Below, piece by piece: positions 55,611 through 63,758 of a stretch of DNA of 64,000 nucleotides. The first letter of the stretch is position 1. Every line of letters begins with the position of its first letter. Origin of the DNA: Archangium violaceum (GTDB lineage: Bacteria; Myxococcota; Myxococcia; Myxococcales; Myxococcaceae); assembly GCF_016859125.1 (NCBI RefSeq), contig NZ_CP069338.1, positions 2,418,001 through 2,482,000 of the forward strand. The letters run 5' to 3'. The notes beneath the pieces are model-generated. The model ran no database searches. It was not told the origin of the DNA and saw only the letters and a list, made by a program, of their open reading frames with translations. A program made the position numbers and the translations under genes.

Positions 55611-55641
55611 CACATAAATGAACCGTCCGTTCATTTATGTG
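55611..55641. promoter_or_regulatory. Perfect 13-bp inverted repeat, TetR operator candidate
   Basis: CACATAAATGAAC (55611-55623), CGTCC, GTTCATTTATGTG (55629-55641). The core TGAAC-N5-GTTCA is typical of TetR-family operators. A TTGTCA (55607-55612) overlapping its left end could be the -35 box of the next gene. It is strikingly AT-rich for this genome and lies 47 bases before ATG 55689. Confidence 0.75.
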
Positions 55642-55688
55642 GAGTGCACGGCGCGCAGGCCGGAATGGACCGGCGAATGGAGGCGATC

Positions 55689-56570
55689 ATGGCGGGGAAG
55701 ATTCTCATCATCGGGGCAACGGGCGCGGTGGGCCGCGAGCTCCTGGCGAAGCTCGAGACGAGCGGAGAGGAGGTGCTCGCCGCCACGCGAGAGCCGGCAC
55801 GCGCCGCGTCAGGCGTCCGGACGCGGGCCCGCTTCGTCGCGTTCGACCTCGAGCGGCCCGAGACGTTCACCCCGGCCCTGGACGGAGTGGATCGCGTCTT
55901 CCTGATCGCCCGGCCCGGAGACGAGCACTCGGATCGGCTCGCCCTCCCCCTCATCGACGAGATGAAGCGGCGGGGCGTCCAGCACGTCGTCGACCTGAGC
56001 GCCATGGGCGCCGAGCTGCGGAGCGGCTTCGCGCTGCGGAAGGTGGAGCTGTACCTGGAGGACTCGGGTATCGGGTTCACGCACCTGCGGCCCAATTGGT
56101 TCATGCAGGTGTTCAGCTCGGGGACCCTGCTCTCGGGCCTGCGCGCGACCGGCGAAATCCGCATCCCGGCCGGCCACGCGAAGATCTCCTATATCGACGC
56201 GCGCGACATCGCGTCCGTCGCCGCCCTGGCGCTGACCGGGCCCGGCCACAGGGGGAAGGCCTACACGCTCACCGGAGACGAGGCGTTCGATACCGCCGAG
56301 GTCGCACAGTTGCTCTCGCACGCGGCCCAACGGCCCCTGCGGTACGTTCCCCTCGGCGAGGACGAAGCGCGTTCGGCGCTCCGGGGGGCCGGGTTCCCGG
56401 ATGAGTGGATCGAGCGGTTGATTCACTTCTACCGCCTCGTCCGCGAGGGGTTCTGCGCTCCCGTCTCACCCGATGTGCGCACGGTGCTCGGACGCCCCGC
56501 GCTGACCTTCGCCCGGTTCGCGCAGGAGCATGCCTCGCTCTGGGCCACGCCCGGACCTGGGAGGTCATGA
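55689..56570 (+). CDS. NmrA/SDR-type NAD(P)-binding protein
   Basis: 293 residues. Rossmann motif ILIIGATGAVGRELLAKLE near the N-terminus (GxxGxxG), then VDRVFLIARPGDEHSD, HVVDLSAMGAEL, LRPNWFMQVFSSG and YIDARDIASVAALALTG, all typical of NmrA-like/QOR2-type atypical short-chain dehydrogenases, which act as NADPH sensors or quinone reductases. GGAGG lies six bases before ATG 55689; earlier in-frame ATG codons lack such a site. It follows the TetR gene and operator and is the most likely regulated target, perhaps a redox or electrophile response. Confidence 0.9.
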   Translation: MAGKILIIGATGAVGRELLAKLETSGEEVLAATREPARAASGVRTRARFVAFDLERPETFTPALDGVDRVFLIARPGDEHSDRLALPLIDEMKRRGVQHVVDLSAMGAELRSGFALRKVELYLEDSGIGFTHLRPNWFMQVFSSGTLLSGLRATGEIRIPAGHAKISYIDARDIASVAALALTGPGHRGKAYTLTGDEAFDTAEVAQLLSHAAQRPLRYVPLGEDEARSALRGAGFPDEWIERLIHFYRLVREGFCAPVSPDVRTVLGRPALTFARFAQEHASLWATPGPGRS

Positions 56571-56599
56571 CGTCCTCGAGGTCCCAGGTGTCAAGGCGT

Positions 56600-56614
56600 G
56601 TTACCAGCGGTAAC
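56600..56614. promoter_or_regulatory. Inverted repeat upstream of the porin gene
   Basis: GTTACC (56600-56605), AGC, GGTAAC (56609-56614), followed by another GTTACC at 56619-56624. It lies about 65-90 bases upstream of the sigma-54-like promoter, a usual position for an activator protein site. Confidence 0.5.
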
Positions 56615-56677
56615 AGTGGTTACCAAATCACACTGGACGCGGTGCGGCAGCACGGGACTTCCAGAGTGAGGGCGATG

Positions 56678-56692
56678 TGGTACGGAGGTTGC
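56678..56692 (+). promoter_or_regulatory. Sigma-54 (RpoN)-type promoter candidate
   Basis: TGGTACGGAGGTTGC has the -24/-12 arrangement GG-N10-GC with TTGC, close to the consensus TGGCAC-N5-TTGC. A start site about 12 bases later leaves a 35-base leader before ATG 56739. Confidence 0.55.
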
Positions 56693-56738
56693 GTTCTCAG
56701 CGCCAGGCACCCATCGACCCCACAACCCCAGGGAAGCC

Positions 56739-58073
56739 ATGAAGACAGCTCGACTCGCCGCATTGATCATCTCGGGGGGACTCTGCTCGGCCACCCAGGC
56801 ACTGGCCCAGACGACGACCCCCGGCACCGGTGATGCCACCGCTCCGGCCGCCACCCAGCCCGCGCCAACTCCGACGCCGCCCCCGGCCGTCGCCACCCCG
56901 CCGGCTCCGGCCGCCGCCAGTGACGACGAGAACCTCTTCCGGTTCTACGGCACGCTCAACCCGCGCATCGTGGTCGCCGACGGAGCGGTGGAGTCCTTCA
57001 ACCAGCCCAACGCCTCCGCCGTCACCGCCGCGGGCAACCCCGCCTACGCCATCGCTCCGGACAGGTCCCGCCACACCTTCCAGGTGGCGCAGTCGCGCGT
57101 GGGCTTCTGGCTCAACGAGAAGGGGCCCGTGCGGGCGCAGCTCGAAGTCGACTTCGTGGACTTCACCAAGGCCACCCCCACCGTCGCCAGCCTGCCCCGT
57201 CTGCGGCTGGCGCACGTGGACTACACCTTCCACCCCGGCCACACCGTGTCACTGGGACAGGACTGGGATCTGCACGCCCCCCTCAACCCGCACGGCATCA
57301 ACCTGGTGGGAGCGCTCTTCCAGGCGGGCAACAGCGGCTTCATGCGCCAGCAGGTCAAGTACCTCTACAGCAAGCCGAGCTTCGAGCTGGGCGTGGCGGT
57401 GGGATTCCCCGCCCCCAACGTCACGGCCAGGGACGCGGCCCTCGAGATTGGCGCCCTGCCCACCTTCGCGGTGCGCGGCACCTACAAGTTCGGCAAGAAC
57501 CGGGTCGGCGCATCGGCGCTGGCCACGCGGATTCCCTTCAACTTCGGCGCCGCGGACGAGCGCTACGCCACCGCCTACGCCGCCGCGCTCTTCACCGAGC
57601 TCGCCCCCTCCGACAACACCAACATCCGGGTGGAGCTCAACCACGGGCAGAACGCCGCCAACCTGGGCCTGCTGACGCTGGCGCAGGGCCGCGCCAGTGA
57701 GGACCTGCGAGAGATGGGAGGCTACATCTCCATCCGCCAGGTGCTCACGGGCATGCACGCCGTCTACGGCATGGCGGGCTACCAGAAGGTGCTCGAGCCC
57801 TCGAAGGTGGTGCCCAACTACGCCTATGCCGCCACGACCGGGGATGCGCTGCCCGCGCTCGGCAGCGCCACGAACGCGGGCACCGGGCCGGGCCTGCTGC
57901 ACAACGGCACGGTGCGCCTGGGCTACGAGCTCAAGCCCTCCCGCTGGCTGGCCTTCGTGCTGGAGGGCTTCCTCTTCCAGTCGCACTTCCGGCTGCAGAC
58001 GGTGGACGTGGGCCGCTTCGAGGCGGAGCGCACCGCGTTGGGAATCGAGACGGGCGCCATCCTGAGCTTCTGA
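56739..58073 (+). CDS. Outer-membrane porin-like beta-barrel protein
   Basis: 444 residues. Signal peptide (AALIISGGLCSATQALAQTT), then a Pro/Ala/Thr-rich linker (about 25-60) and a long alternating beta-strand region with Gly and aromatic girdle residues, for example RVGFWLNEKGPVRAQLEVDF, HTVSLGQDWDLHAPL and SFELGVAVGFPAPNV. It ends GAILSF with a terminal Phe as barrel proteins do. Likely a 16-stranded porin or channel. A sigma-54-type promoter and inverted repeats lie upstream, so expression is probably activator-dependent and condition-specific. Substrate unknown. Confidence 0.85.
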   Translation: MKTARLAALIISGGLCSATQALAQTTTPGTGDATAPAATQPAPTPTPPPAVATPPAPAAASDDENLFRFYGTLNPRIVVADGAVESFNQPNASAVTAAGNPAYAIAPDRSRHTFQVAQSRVGFWLNEKGPVRAQLEVDFVDFTKATPTVASLPRLRLAHVDYTFHPGHTVSLGQDWDLHAPLNPHGINLVGALFQAGNSGFMRQQVKYLYSKPSFELGVAVGFPAPNVTARDAALEIGALPTFAVRGTYKFGKNRVGASALATRIPFNFGAADERYATAYAAALFTELAPSDNTNIRVELNHGQNAANLGLLTLAQGRASEDLREMGGYISIRQVLTGMHAVYGMAGYQKVLEPSKVVPNYAYAATTGDALPALGSATNAGTGPGLLHNGTVRLGYELKPSRWLAFVLEGFLFQSHFRLQTVDVGRFEAERTALGIETGAILSF

Positions 58074-58081
58074 GTCAGGGC

Positions 58082-59560
58082 TCAGTTCACGGGCGGCTGG
58101 CGTGAGTCGTCAGTCGCCCCGGGGCGACCCAGACCCCTGTTCACCGCGGGCAGCGACGCGGTGACCGGGCCCACGTAGAAGACGCCGTGGTAGCCCTCCT
58201 TGTTCCGCCGCTCGAACAGGTGCACGAAGAAGCGGTCCCCGTTGTCCTTGCCGCGCGCGGGCCGCACACCGCACTCCAGCCGAGGGTTCGTGGACTCCGC
58301 CGCGCAGATCCACGCGGAGCCGCTGTCGTAGGCCATGTCCAGCGCCACCACGTCCTCGAGCTGCCCGGACAGCAGCAGTCCCATGGGCTTGAAGCTGGCA
58401 TCCCATGGCAGACCCTGGACGGTGCGCGGGTGGATGTTGCCGGACACCACCAGGAAGAAGCGCCCCGGCCCCTGGCGCACGTGCGAGAGCACCGTGGCGG
58501 CCATGGCGTCCTCGTGCGCCTGCCCCTTCGTGCCGGGGTGGTCGAAGACGAAGACATCCACGTCCAAGCCCCGCGCGCGCAGCAGGCGCAGTTGCTCCAG
58601 CAGGTTGGCCATGGCCTCGCTGCTCCGCCCATCTTGATAGGGATTGCGCCAGAAGGGCGCCTCCATCAGCTTCAACCAGTCCTCCTCCGTGCCAGCGCTC
58701 CGCAGGAAGGTGGCCACGCGCTCCTGCTGGACCACCGGCAGCTCCAGTCCCACCGTCACGGGAGTCCCACTCGCGGCCGTCTGGCAGGCGCTCTGCGCGA
58801 TGAAGCGCGGCACCTCCTGCGTGCCATGCAGCTCGCCCAGCAGCAACACGCCCCCGGGCTTCACCCGGGCCGCGAGTCCGGCGATGGGCTGACCACACTC
58901 CACCGCCAGCGCCGCGAGGGGCGCCCCCTTCTTCACCTCCGGCGCCTCCGCTCCCCGCGCGCTCGGCTCCTCCCGCCTGGCCAATCCGGGCGCCAGCGAC
59001 TGGTACACCTTCCACTCCATCACCAGGTCGCGCGAGCCCTGCGCCGAGCCAGCCACGATGCCGTTCTCCCCTCGTGGCATCTCGCCCATCTTCGCCAGAT
59101 CCTCGGCGCTCTGGTACCAGTCCATCCCATCCGGTGAGGCCTCGATGTCCGAGCCCCCGCCCGGGCCCCCGGCCCCCAACCCCCGGTCCACACTCCAGTC
59201 GATCTCGTCTCCCGCGCGAGCCAGCGTCCTGTTCGCGGTCCGGGTGACGCGGATGATCCACAGCTTGCTCCGCGTGGGCGTCTCGCGCTTGCCCTGCACG
59301 AGGTAGCGGTGCCAGTAGCCCGCCACCCTCGAGCCCCCGAATTCCTCACGCCACTCCGTCTCCAGGACGAAGTTGCCCTTGTCCTCGCGGAAGGGCAGAC
59401 CGTTGTCCGTGAAGAATTGGCGGACGGAAGGCCAGACCTCCTCCAACGGAGCGTCGTAGATGGCCTCCTCGCCCGGAACCTCCCATGCCTTCAGCCCCGA
59501 GGCGCAGCCGACCAGCAGGACCGCGAGTCCCATCGACACGAATACTCCCGAGCGCATCAT
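58082..59560 (-). CDS. Lipoprotein with BamC-like N-terminal and Tiki/ChaN-like C-terminal domains
   Basis: 492 residues. Lipoprotein signal MMRSGVFVSMGLAVLLVGCA. The first domain (about 30-130, APLEEVWPSVRQFFTDNGL and VAGYWHRYLVQGKR) recalls BamC/NlpB-type envelope domains. The second (about 230-420) has VLLLGELHGTQEVPRF, VGLELPVVQQERV and VSGNIHPRTVQGLPW, the Gx2H and E/H pattern of the Tiki/TraB/ChaN (EreA-like) superfamily, which includes metalloproteases and haem-binding proteins. The pairing of the two domains is unusual. Expected on the periplasmic face of an outer membrane. Only eight bases separate its stop from that of the convergent porin gene. Confidence 0.75.
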   Translation of the reverse strand: MMRSGVFVSMGLAVLLVGCASGLKAWEVPGEEAIYDAPLEEVWPSVRQFFTDNGLPFREDKGNFVLETEWREEFGGSRVAGYWHRYLVQGKRETPTRSKLWIIRVTRTANRTLARAGDEIDWSVDRGLGAGGPGGGSDIEASPDGMDWYQSAEDLAKMGEMPRGENGIVAGSAQGSRDLVMEWKVYQSLAPGLARREEPSARGAEAPEVKKGAPLAALAVECGQPIAGLAARVKPGGVLLLGELHGTQEVPRFIAQSACQTAASGTPVTVGLELPVVQQERVATFLRSAGTEEDWLKLMEAPFWRNPYQDGRSSEAMANLLEQLRLLRARGLDVDVFVFDHPGTKGQAHEDAMAATVLSHVRQGPGRFFLVVSGNIHPRTVQGLPWDASFKPMGLLLSGQLEDVVALDMAYDSGSAWICAAESTNPRLECGVRPARGKDNGDRFFVHLFERRNKEGYHGVFYVGPVTASLPAVNRGLGRPGATDDSRQPPVN

Positions 59561-59625
59561 CGACCCTCCGGGCAAGAACCGTGACCCGGCGATTCAACGA
59601 CCCGCGAGGGAAAGACATATCGGGC

Positions 59626-61464
59626 CTACTTCACCCGCTCTCCCGTCTTCTGCTCGTACCAGTGGAACGGGCGCAGTACCTGGACATGGGTGCCCGCGGC
59701 GCTCGCCTCCACGCCCAGGGGAATGGGTCCCACCTTCACCAGCATCACCGCGTGAGGCGAGCCCCCGACACTCTCCGCCCTTCCTCGCAGCTCGAGCCCC
59801 CTGCCCCGAGCATGCAAGCCTTCCACCTTCGCGCCCTCGGCTCCCAACGACACCGAGCCGGAGAGCTCCAGGTTCCTGGCGGTGAGAAGGGACGAGAGCA
59901 CGCGGGGCAAGGAGCCCTGCTCGGTGAGCAGGGCGATGAATGGAGTGGCGTTGGAGAAGCTCCCCGTGAAGCGCCCCTTGAAAGACAGGGGTGACAGGGA
60001 GAGGGTCGCCTCTGGAAAGTCCAGGGTGCCGTCCCAGCCATGCGCCTCGTCCCGGCCGCCCGTTCGCACGGAGACGTCCCGCAGCAACACGCGGCTGCCA
60101 TGCAGCGTCACCCTGTCCTGGTGGAAGGCCAGCTTCCGCATGTCGACATCCACCAGGACACGCCCGCCCAGCGTCGCGCCGCCCCAGCGCGCCTGGAGGT
60201 CCTCCGTGCTCAGCTCCAGGTGGGCCTCGCCCCCTTCCATCTCGGGATTGGCATGGGACGAGGCCTCCAGCGTCAGACGGCCGGACTCCACCTGGAAGGA
60301 CGGCCCCAACCATCCGTTGAGCAGACGCAGCTCCAGGGGATTGCTGCGCGCCGCTCGGAGCACGAGGTGGACATCGGGGAGTGGTTGGCCCAGGCGCGGG
60401 GACTTCGCGCCCAGCAACACGGTCATCTCGGAGGTCTCCAGCGCCGGCCCCGCTCCCCCCTCCAGCCGCACCGGCCCCAGGGTGAGCTTCAGTCCGAAGC
60501 GATCCGCTCCGTCCTCTCGCTCGTACACATCCGCGCGCAACCGCCACGGTGCCTTCAGCGCCAGGGGGTTCACCATGGGCAGCACGAAGGGCGCTCCCTC
60601 GCCTTCGATCCGGGTCCCCGGTGCGAGGCGGCCCTCCTTCACATGCACATCCGCCTCGATGCGCCCCGCGCCCCCTCTCAGCACGACTCCGGCGAACCGG
60701 GGCGAGAGCCGCCGCAGCCCCTCGAGCGACGGGAGGGAGGCGGTGAAGCGAAGCCGCCCTTGCGTGAGCCCGGTGATGAGGTCGAGCCCCTCGGGCTCCT
60801 GGCGCTGCACCTCGAGGGTGACTTCTCCCGCTCCCTGTTCCACGTGGGCCACGGCCGCGCGTTGGTAGAAGAGCTGGCCCGGTCCGAGTCGTACCCGCGC
60901 GTCCCGCACGAGGACGCGCCGCCCCGGTGTCATCTCCAGGCTCCCGGTGACCTCCGTGATGCCCGTGAGCCGCGCCTCGTTCCACAGCAACTCGCGCACC
61001 TCGTGGACCCGCACTCCGTAGAGCGCCAGCTCCCAGGGGTCATCGGGTCGCGACGCCTTCGTCGAAGTCTTCGCACCACGCTCGGGTGTCACGGTGTGGA
61101 GCAGGACGCGCAGACCGCGGACGTCCAGGGACTCGGTCTTCAACCGCCGCGTCAGCAGGGAGAGGAGGGACAGCTCCACCTCGACCTGCTCCATCTCGAG
61201 CTGCCAGTGGCCACCGTTGAGTTCCTCCTGCCGCAGCGTCAGGTCCCGGACGTGGACGTGTCCGGGAATCAGACTCCAGGCCCGGCTCCAGTCCACGCTC
61301 AAACGCCCGAGGAAGAGATTGAGCACCGTGGCCAGGAGGCCGGTCACGAGGAGCGCGTTGTAGAGCAACTCCAGCACGAGCAGCGCCCCGAGTCCTCCCA
61401 GGAGCGGACGGCGCCACCGGGCCAGGCGGCGGGAGACAGGCGAGAGGGAGGAGAGCGGCGGCAT
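59626..61464 (-). CDS. AsmA/TamB-like membrane-anchored protein
   Basis: 612 residues. One N-terminal membrane helix (about 20-45, PLLGGLGALLVLELLYNALL), then a long periplasmic part of repeated beta-strands such as GHVHVRDLTLRQEELNGGHW, LDVRGLRVLLHTVTP and GGRVLVDVDMRKLAFHQDRV. This is the pattern of AsmA-like/DUF748 proteins, which form hydrophobic grooves that move phospholipid between membranes. Its C-terminus lacks the DUF490 end of TamB, so it resembles AsmA/YdbH more. ATG 61464 is chosen over GTG 61485, which has no ribosome site. It lies 65 bases upstream of the Tiki-like lipoprotein gene on the same strand. Confidence 0.78.
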   Translation of the reverse strand: MPPLSSLSPVSRRLARWRRPLLGGLGALLVLELLYNALLVTGLLATVLNLFLGRLSVDWSRAWSLIPGHVHVRDLTLRQEELNGGHWQLEMEQVEVELSLLSLLTRRLKTESLDVRGLRVLLHTVTPERGAKTSTKASRPDDPWELALYGVRVHEVRELLWNEARLTGITEVTGSLEMTPGRRVLVRDARVRLGPGQLFYQRAAVAHVEQGAGEVTLEVQRQEPEGLDLITGLTQGRLRFTASLPSLEGLRRLSPRFAGVVLRGGAGRIEADVHVKEGRLAPGTRIEGEGAPFVLPMVNPLALKAPWRLRADVYEREDGADRFGLKLTLGPVRLEGGAGPALETSEMTVLLGAKSPRLGQPLPDVHLVLRAARSNPLELRLLNGWLGPSFQVESGRLTLEASSHANPEMEGGEAHLELSTEDLQARWGGATLGGRVLVDVDMRKLAFHQDRVTLHGSRVLLRDVSVRTGGRDEAHGWDGTLDFPEATLSLSPLSFKGRFTGSFSNATPFIALLTEQGSLPRVLSSLLTARNLELSGSVSLGAEGAKVEGLHARGRGLELRGRAESVGGSPHAVMLVKVGPIPLGVEASAAGTHVQVLRPFHWYEQKTGERVK

Positions 61465-61557
61465 CCTTCGCCTCAAGGAAGGCACCCTGCTCGCGAGCCG
61501 CGAGGGGGTGAGCCCACTCTCGTGGGGCGAGTGTCTACCAGGTCACTCCGTGGACAT

Positions 61558-61580
61558 CCCCTCTCCCCCTGGGAGAGGGG
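61558..61580. repeat. REP-like hairpin element, copy 4
   Basis: Perfect 10-bp stem CCCCTCTCCC (61558-61567), loop CCT, GGGAGAGGGG (61571-61580). It begins 13 bases past the P450 stop on its 3' side and can act as a terminator for that gene. Confidence 0.7.
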
Positions 61581-61593
61581 AAATGGCCGCGCG

Positions 61594-62784
61594 CTACGGC
61601 TGAGTGTGTGCGACCACGGGCAGGACGCGGGGGCCTCGCACGGTGAAGGAGTGGTTCCACTCCACGGGGCCACCGGACGTGAAACCGGCGAAGCGCGACA
61701 GCAGCACGTCCAGTCCGATGCGGGCCTCCATCCTCGCGAGCGGCGCGCCGAGGCAGAAGTGGATGCCGTGCCCGAAGGGCAGGTTGTTCACGCCCTCGCG
61801 GTCCATGTTGAAGCTGTCCGCGTCCGGGAAGCGCGTGTCGTCGTGGTTGGCCGAGCCGATGAGCAGCATCACCCTCGCGCCCGCCGGAATGCGCACGCCG
61901 CTCAGCTCCGTCTCGGCGGTGGTGAGCCGGCCCATGGCCTGCACGGGCGGCTCGTAGCGCAGCACCTCCTCGATGAAACGCGGGAGCAGCGAACGGTCCG
62001 CCCTCAGGCGCGCGAGCACGTCCGGGCGCTCCATGAGGACACGCATGCAGTGCCCGAGCAGGTGGATGGTGGTCTCCAGGCCCGCCACCAGCAGCAGGAA
62101 CATGAAGCTCATCAGCTCCGCGTCACCAGGTGACTCGCCGTCCACGCGCGCCTGGAGCAGGTCCGTCACCAGGTCCTCGCGCGGCTCGCGACGGCGACGG
62201 TCCAGCACCGCGGCCATCTCCGTCTCCACCTCCCGGACCGTCGCGCGGATCTCCTCCCGGCGCTTCTCGTCCTGGGGATTGGCGCTGATGCTGGTGAGAT
62301 CATCCGCCCAGCGCTTGCAGCGCGCGTGCAGGGAGGGCTCCAGCCCGATGAGCTCGCCGATGACACTGGCGGGCAATGGGAGCGTGAAGGCATCCACGAA
62401 GTCCACCAGTTGTTCCTCGGGGATGCGCGCGACGATGGATTCGGCGTACTGGCGCACGCGCACCTCCAACCGGGCGAGCGCCGCGGGTCCGAAGGTCCGG
62501 TTCACCAGGTTGCGCAGCCGGGTGTGGGTCGGCGGATCCTGGCCGATCATCGAGTCCGAGAAGGGGTTGTGCCCCAGCCACTCCGGCTTCGTGGCCACGC
62601 GCATCCCCACGTTGGAGAAGATCTGGGGATTCTTGAAGGCAGTCACCACGTCATCGTGGCGGGTGACGACCCAGTAACCACCCGGGTCCACCTGGCACAC
62701 CGGCGAGTTTCGTCGCAGCTCGGCATAGACCGCATAGGGATGGGCCCGGACCTCGGGCGCCAACAGATTGATACGTCCGCTCAT
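61594..62784 (-). CDS. Cytochrome P450
   Basis: 396 residues, soluble bacterial type. I-helix oxygen motif LLLVAGLETTIHLLG (AGxET), K-helix ExxR in FIEEVLRYEP, and haem loop FGHGIHFCLGAPLAR with the axial Cys344. It opens with PEVRAHPYAVYAELRRNSPV, a normal bacterial CYP start. It monooxygenates a small organic substrate using a ferredoxin and reductase, neither of which is nearby. The Glu in AGxET, common in several bacterial CYP groups, is intact. ATG 62784 fits the family. Neighbours give no hint of a pathway. Confidence 0.96.
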   Translation of the reverse strand: MSGRINLLAPEVRAHPYAVYAELRRNSPVCQVDPGGYWVVTRHDDVVTAFKNPQIFSNVGMRVATKPEWLGHNPFSDSMIGQDPPTHTRLRNLVNRTFGPAALARLEVRVRQYAESIVARIPEEQLVDFVDAFTLPLPASVIGELIGLEPSLHARCKRWADDLTSISANPQDEKRREEIRATVREVETEMAAVLDRRRREPREDLVTDLLQARVDGESPGDAELMSFMFLLLVAGLETTIHLLGHCMRVLMERPDVLARLRADRSLLPRFIEEVLRYEPPVQAMGRLTTAETELSGVRIPAGARVMLLIGSANHDDTRFPDADSFNMDREGVNNLPFGHGIHFCLGAPLARMEARIGLDVLLSRFAGFTSGGPVEWNHSFTVRGPRVLPVVAHTQP

Positions 62785-62957
62785 CAGACAGTCCTCCGCG
62801 CGGGCGGAGCGTTGGAACACCGGCCGTACCCCACGAACGCTCCCCCCACTGGAACTGTCCCTGATCCGGGCCCGAGGAGCCAGATGGGCACCTCACTGCT
62901 TCTACGTGACGACGGGACACGGCTTTGAAACACAAGGAACTGGGAGACGAAAGAAAG

Positions 62958-62999
62958 GGGACCCTCCCGCGAGGAGAGGTCTTGCACAGGAAGGGTCCC
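62958..62999 (-). terminator. Terminator after the TerB-like gene
   Basis: On the minus strand GGGACCCTTCC pairs with GGGAGGGTCCC (one G-T wobble) across a 20-base loop, followed by CTTTCTTTC as a T-rich tail. It starts 31 bases after the TerB-like stop. Confidence 0.6.
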
Positions 63000-63030
63000 G
63001 ATACCGCCAGGCAGCGTGCTCCGCTCCCTT

Positions 63031-63465
63031 TCAGCGGGCGTACTTCATCGCGAGCACCTCGAGCACCTTCTGGGCGGTGAAGTCATCGACGCCCAGAATC
63101 CGCTGCATCCGGGTGAGGAGCTCGTCCTCCGCCTCGTCCACCTCGCCCGAGCTCATCGCGAGATCCGCGGCAAGCACGAACGCCTTGCGCTTCACCGTGT
63201 CGCTCGAGAGCTCCCTCAAGGACTCCACCGCGTCGAGGAAGTTGGAGTACTTGTTCGCGAGCTTGCTGGCCTGGGCGATGAGCTCCTCCAGCTCCTTCCC
63301 CTTGAACTCCGGGAGCTGCCCGACGAAGGCCGCGACAGAACCCACCTCGGATTCGTCGAAGTACCCGTCGGCCCCGCTCATCAAGAGCATCGAGAGCATC
63401 AACAGGACGTCATCGCTCGGCCTCTTCGCCGGAGCGGCGCTGCGGAATCTGCTCAAAAGACCCAT
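63031..63465 (-). CDS. TerB-like (tellurite-resistance family) protein
   Basis: 144 residues, cytoplasmic, all-alpha. The segment DVLLMLSMLLMSGADGYFDE (metal-ligand-like acidic residue after the first helix) and ADLAMSSGEVDEAEDELLTR match TerB/DUF533-type domains, which fold as a five- or seven-helix bundle with conserved acidic metal sites. Role in tellurite resistance is not implied; most myxobacterial copies are of unknown function. GAGGGGG precedes ATG 63465; the open frame continues upstream but without homology. Confidence 0.85.
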   Translation of the reverse strand: MGLLSRFRSAAPAKRPSDDVLLMLSMLLMSGADGYFDESEVGSVAAFVGQLPEFKGKELEELIAQASKLANKYSNFLDAVESLRELSSDTVKRKAFVLAADLAMSSGEVDEAEDELLTRMQRILGVDDFTAQKVLEVLAMKYAR

Positions 63466-63664
63466 GATTTCCCCCTCTACGGTGCTGCGGTTGTTTTCCG
63501 GCGCACTATGCGTGGCCGCACACACCCGGTCCACTGATGATCGGTGCACGCCCCCGCCTCCTCCCCCGCAACGTTTCATTGCCCTCGGGCGGCAGTGCGG
63601 GTAGGAGTGGGCGAATTGCTTGAATGATTGGACAGTCGGGAGAAACCAGCGCCGGGGACGAAAT

Positions 63665-63678
63665 ACCGGAATTCCGGT
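63665..63678. promoter_or_regulatory. 14-bp perfect palindrome upstream of the OmpA-like gene
   Basis: ACCGGAATTCCGGT, a perfect dyad with no spacer, 80 bases before ATG 63759. Its position suits an operator for the divergent TerB-like or OmpA-like gene. Nothing in the sequence names the binding protein. Confidence 0.4.
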
Positions 63679-63758
63679 GCCCCGCTGCACGCAAGGTCAT
63701 GCCTCCCCGCACGATGGGTAGGGAGGACGCCTCCCATCGCGCTCCACACGGAGAACCC

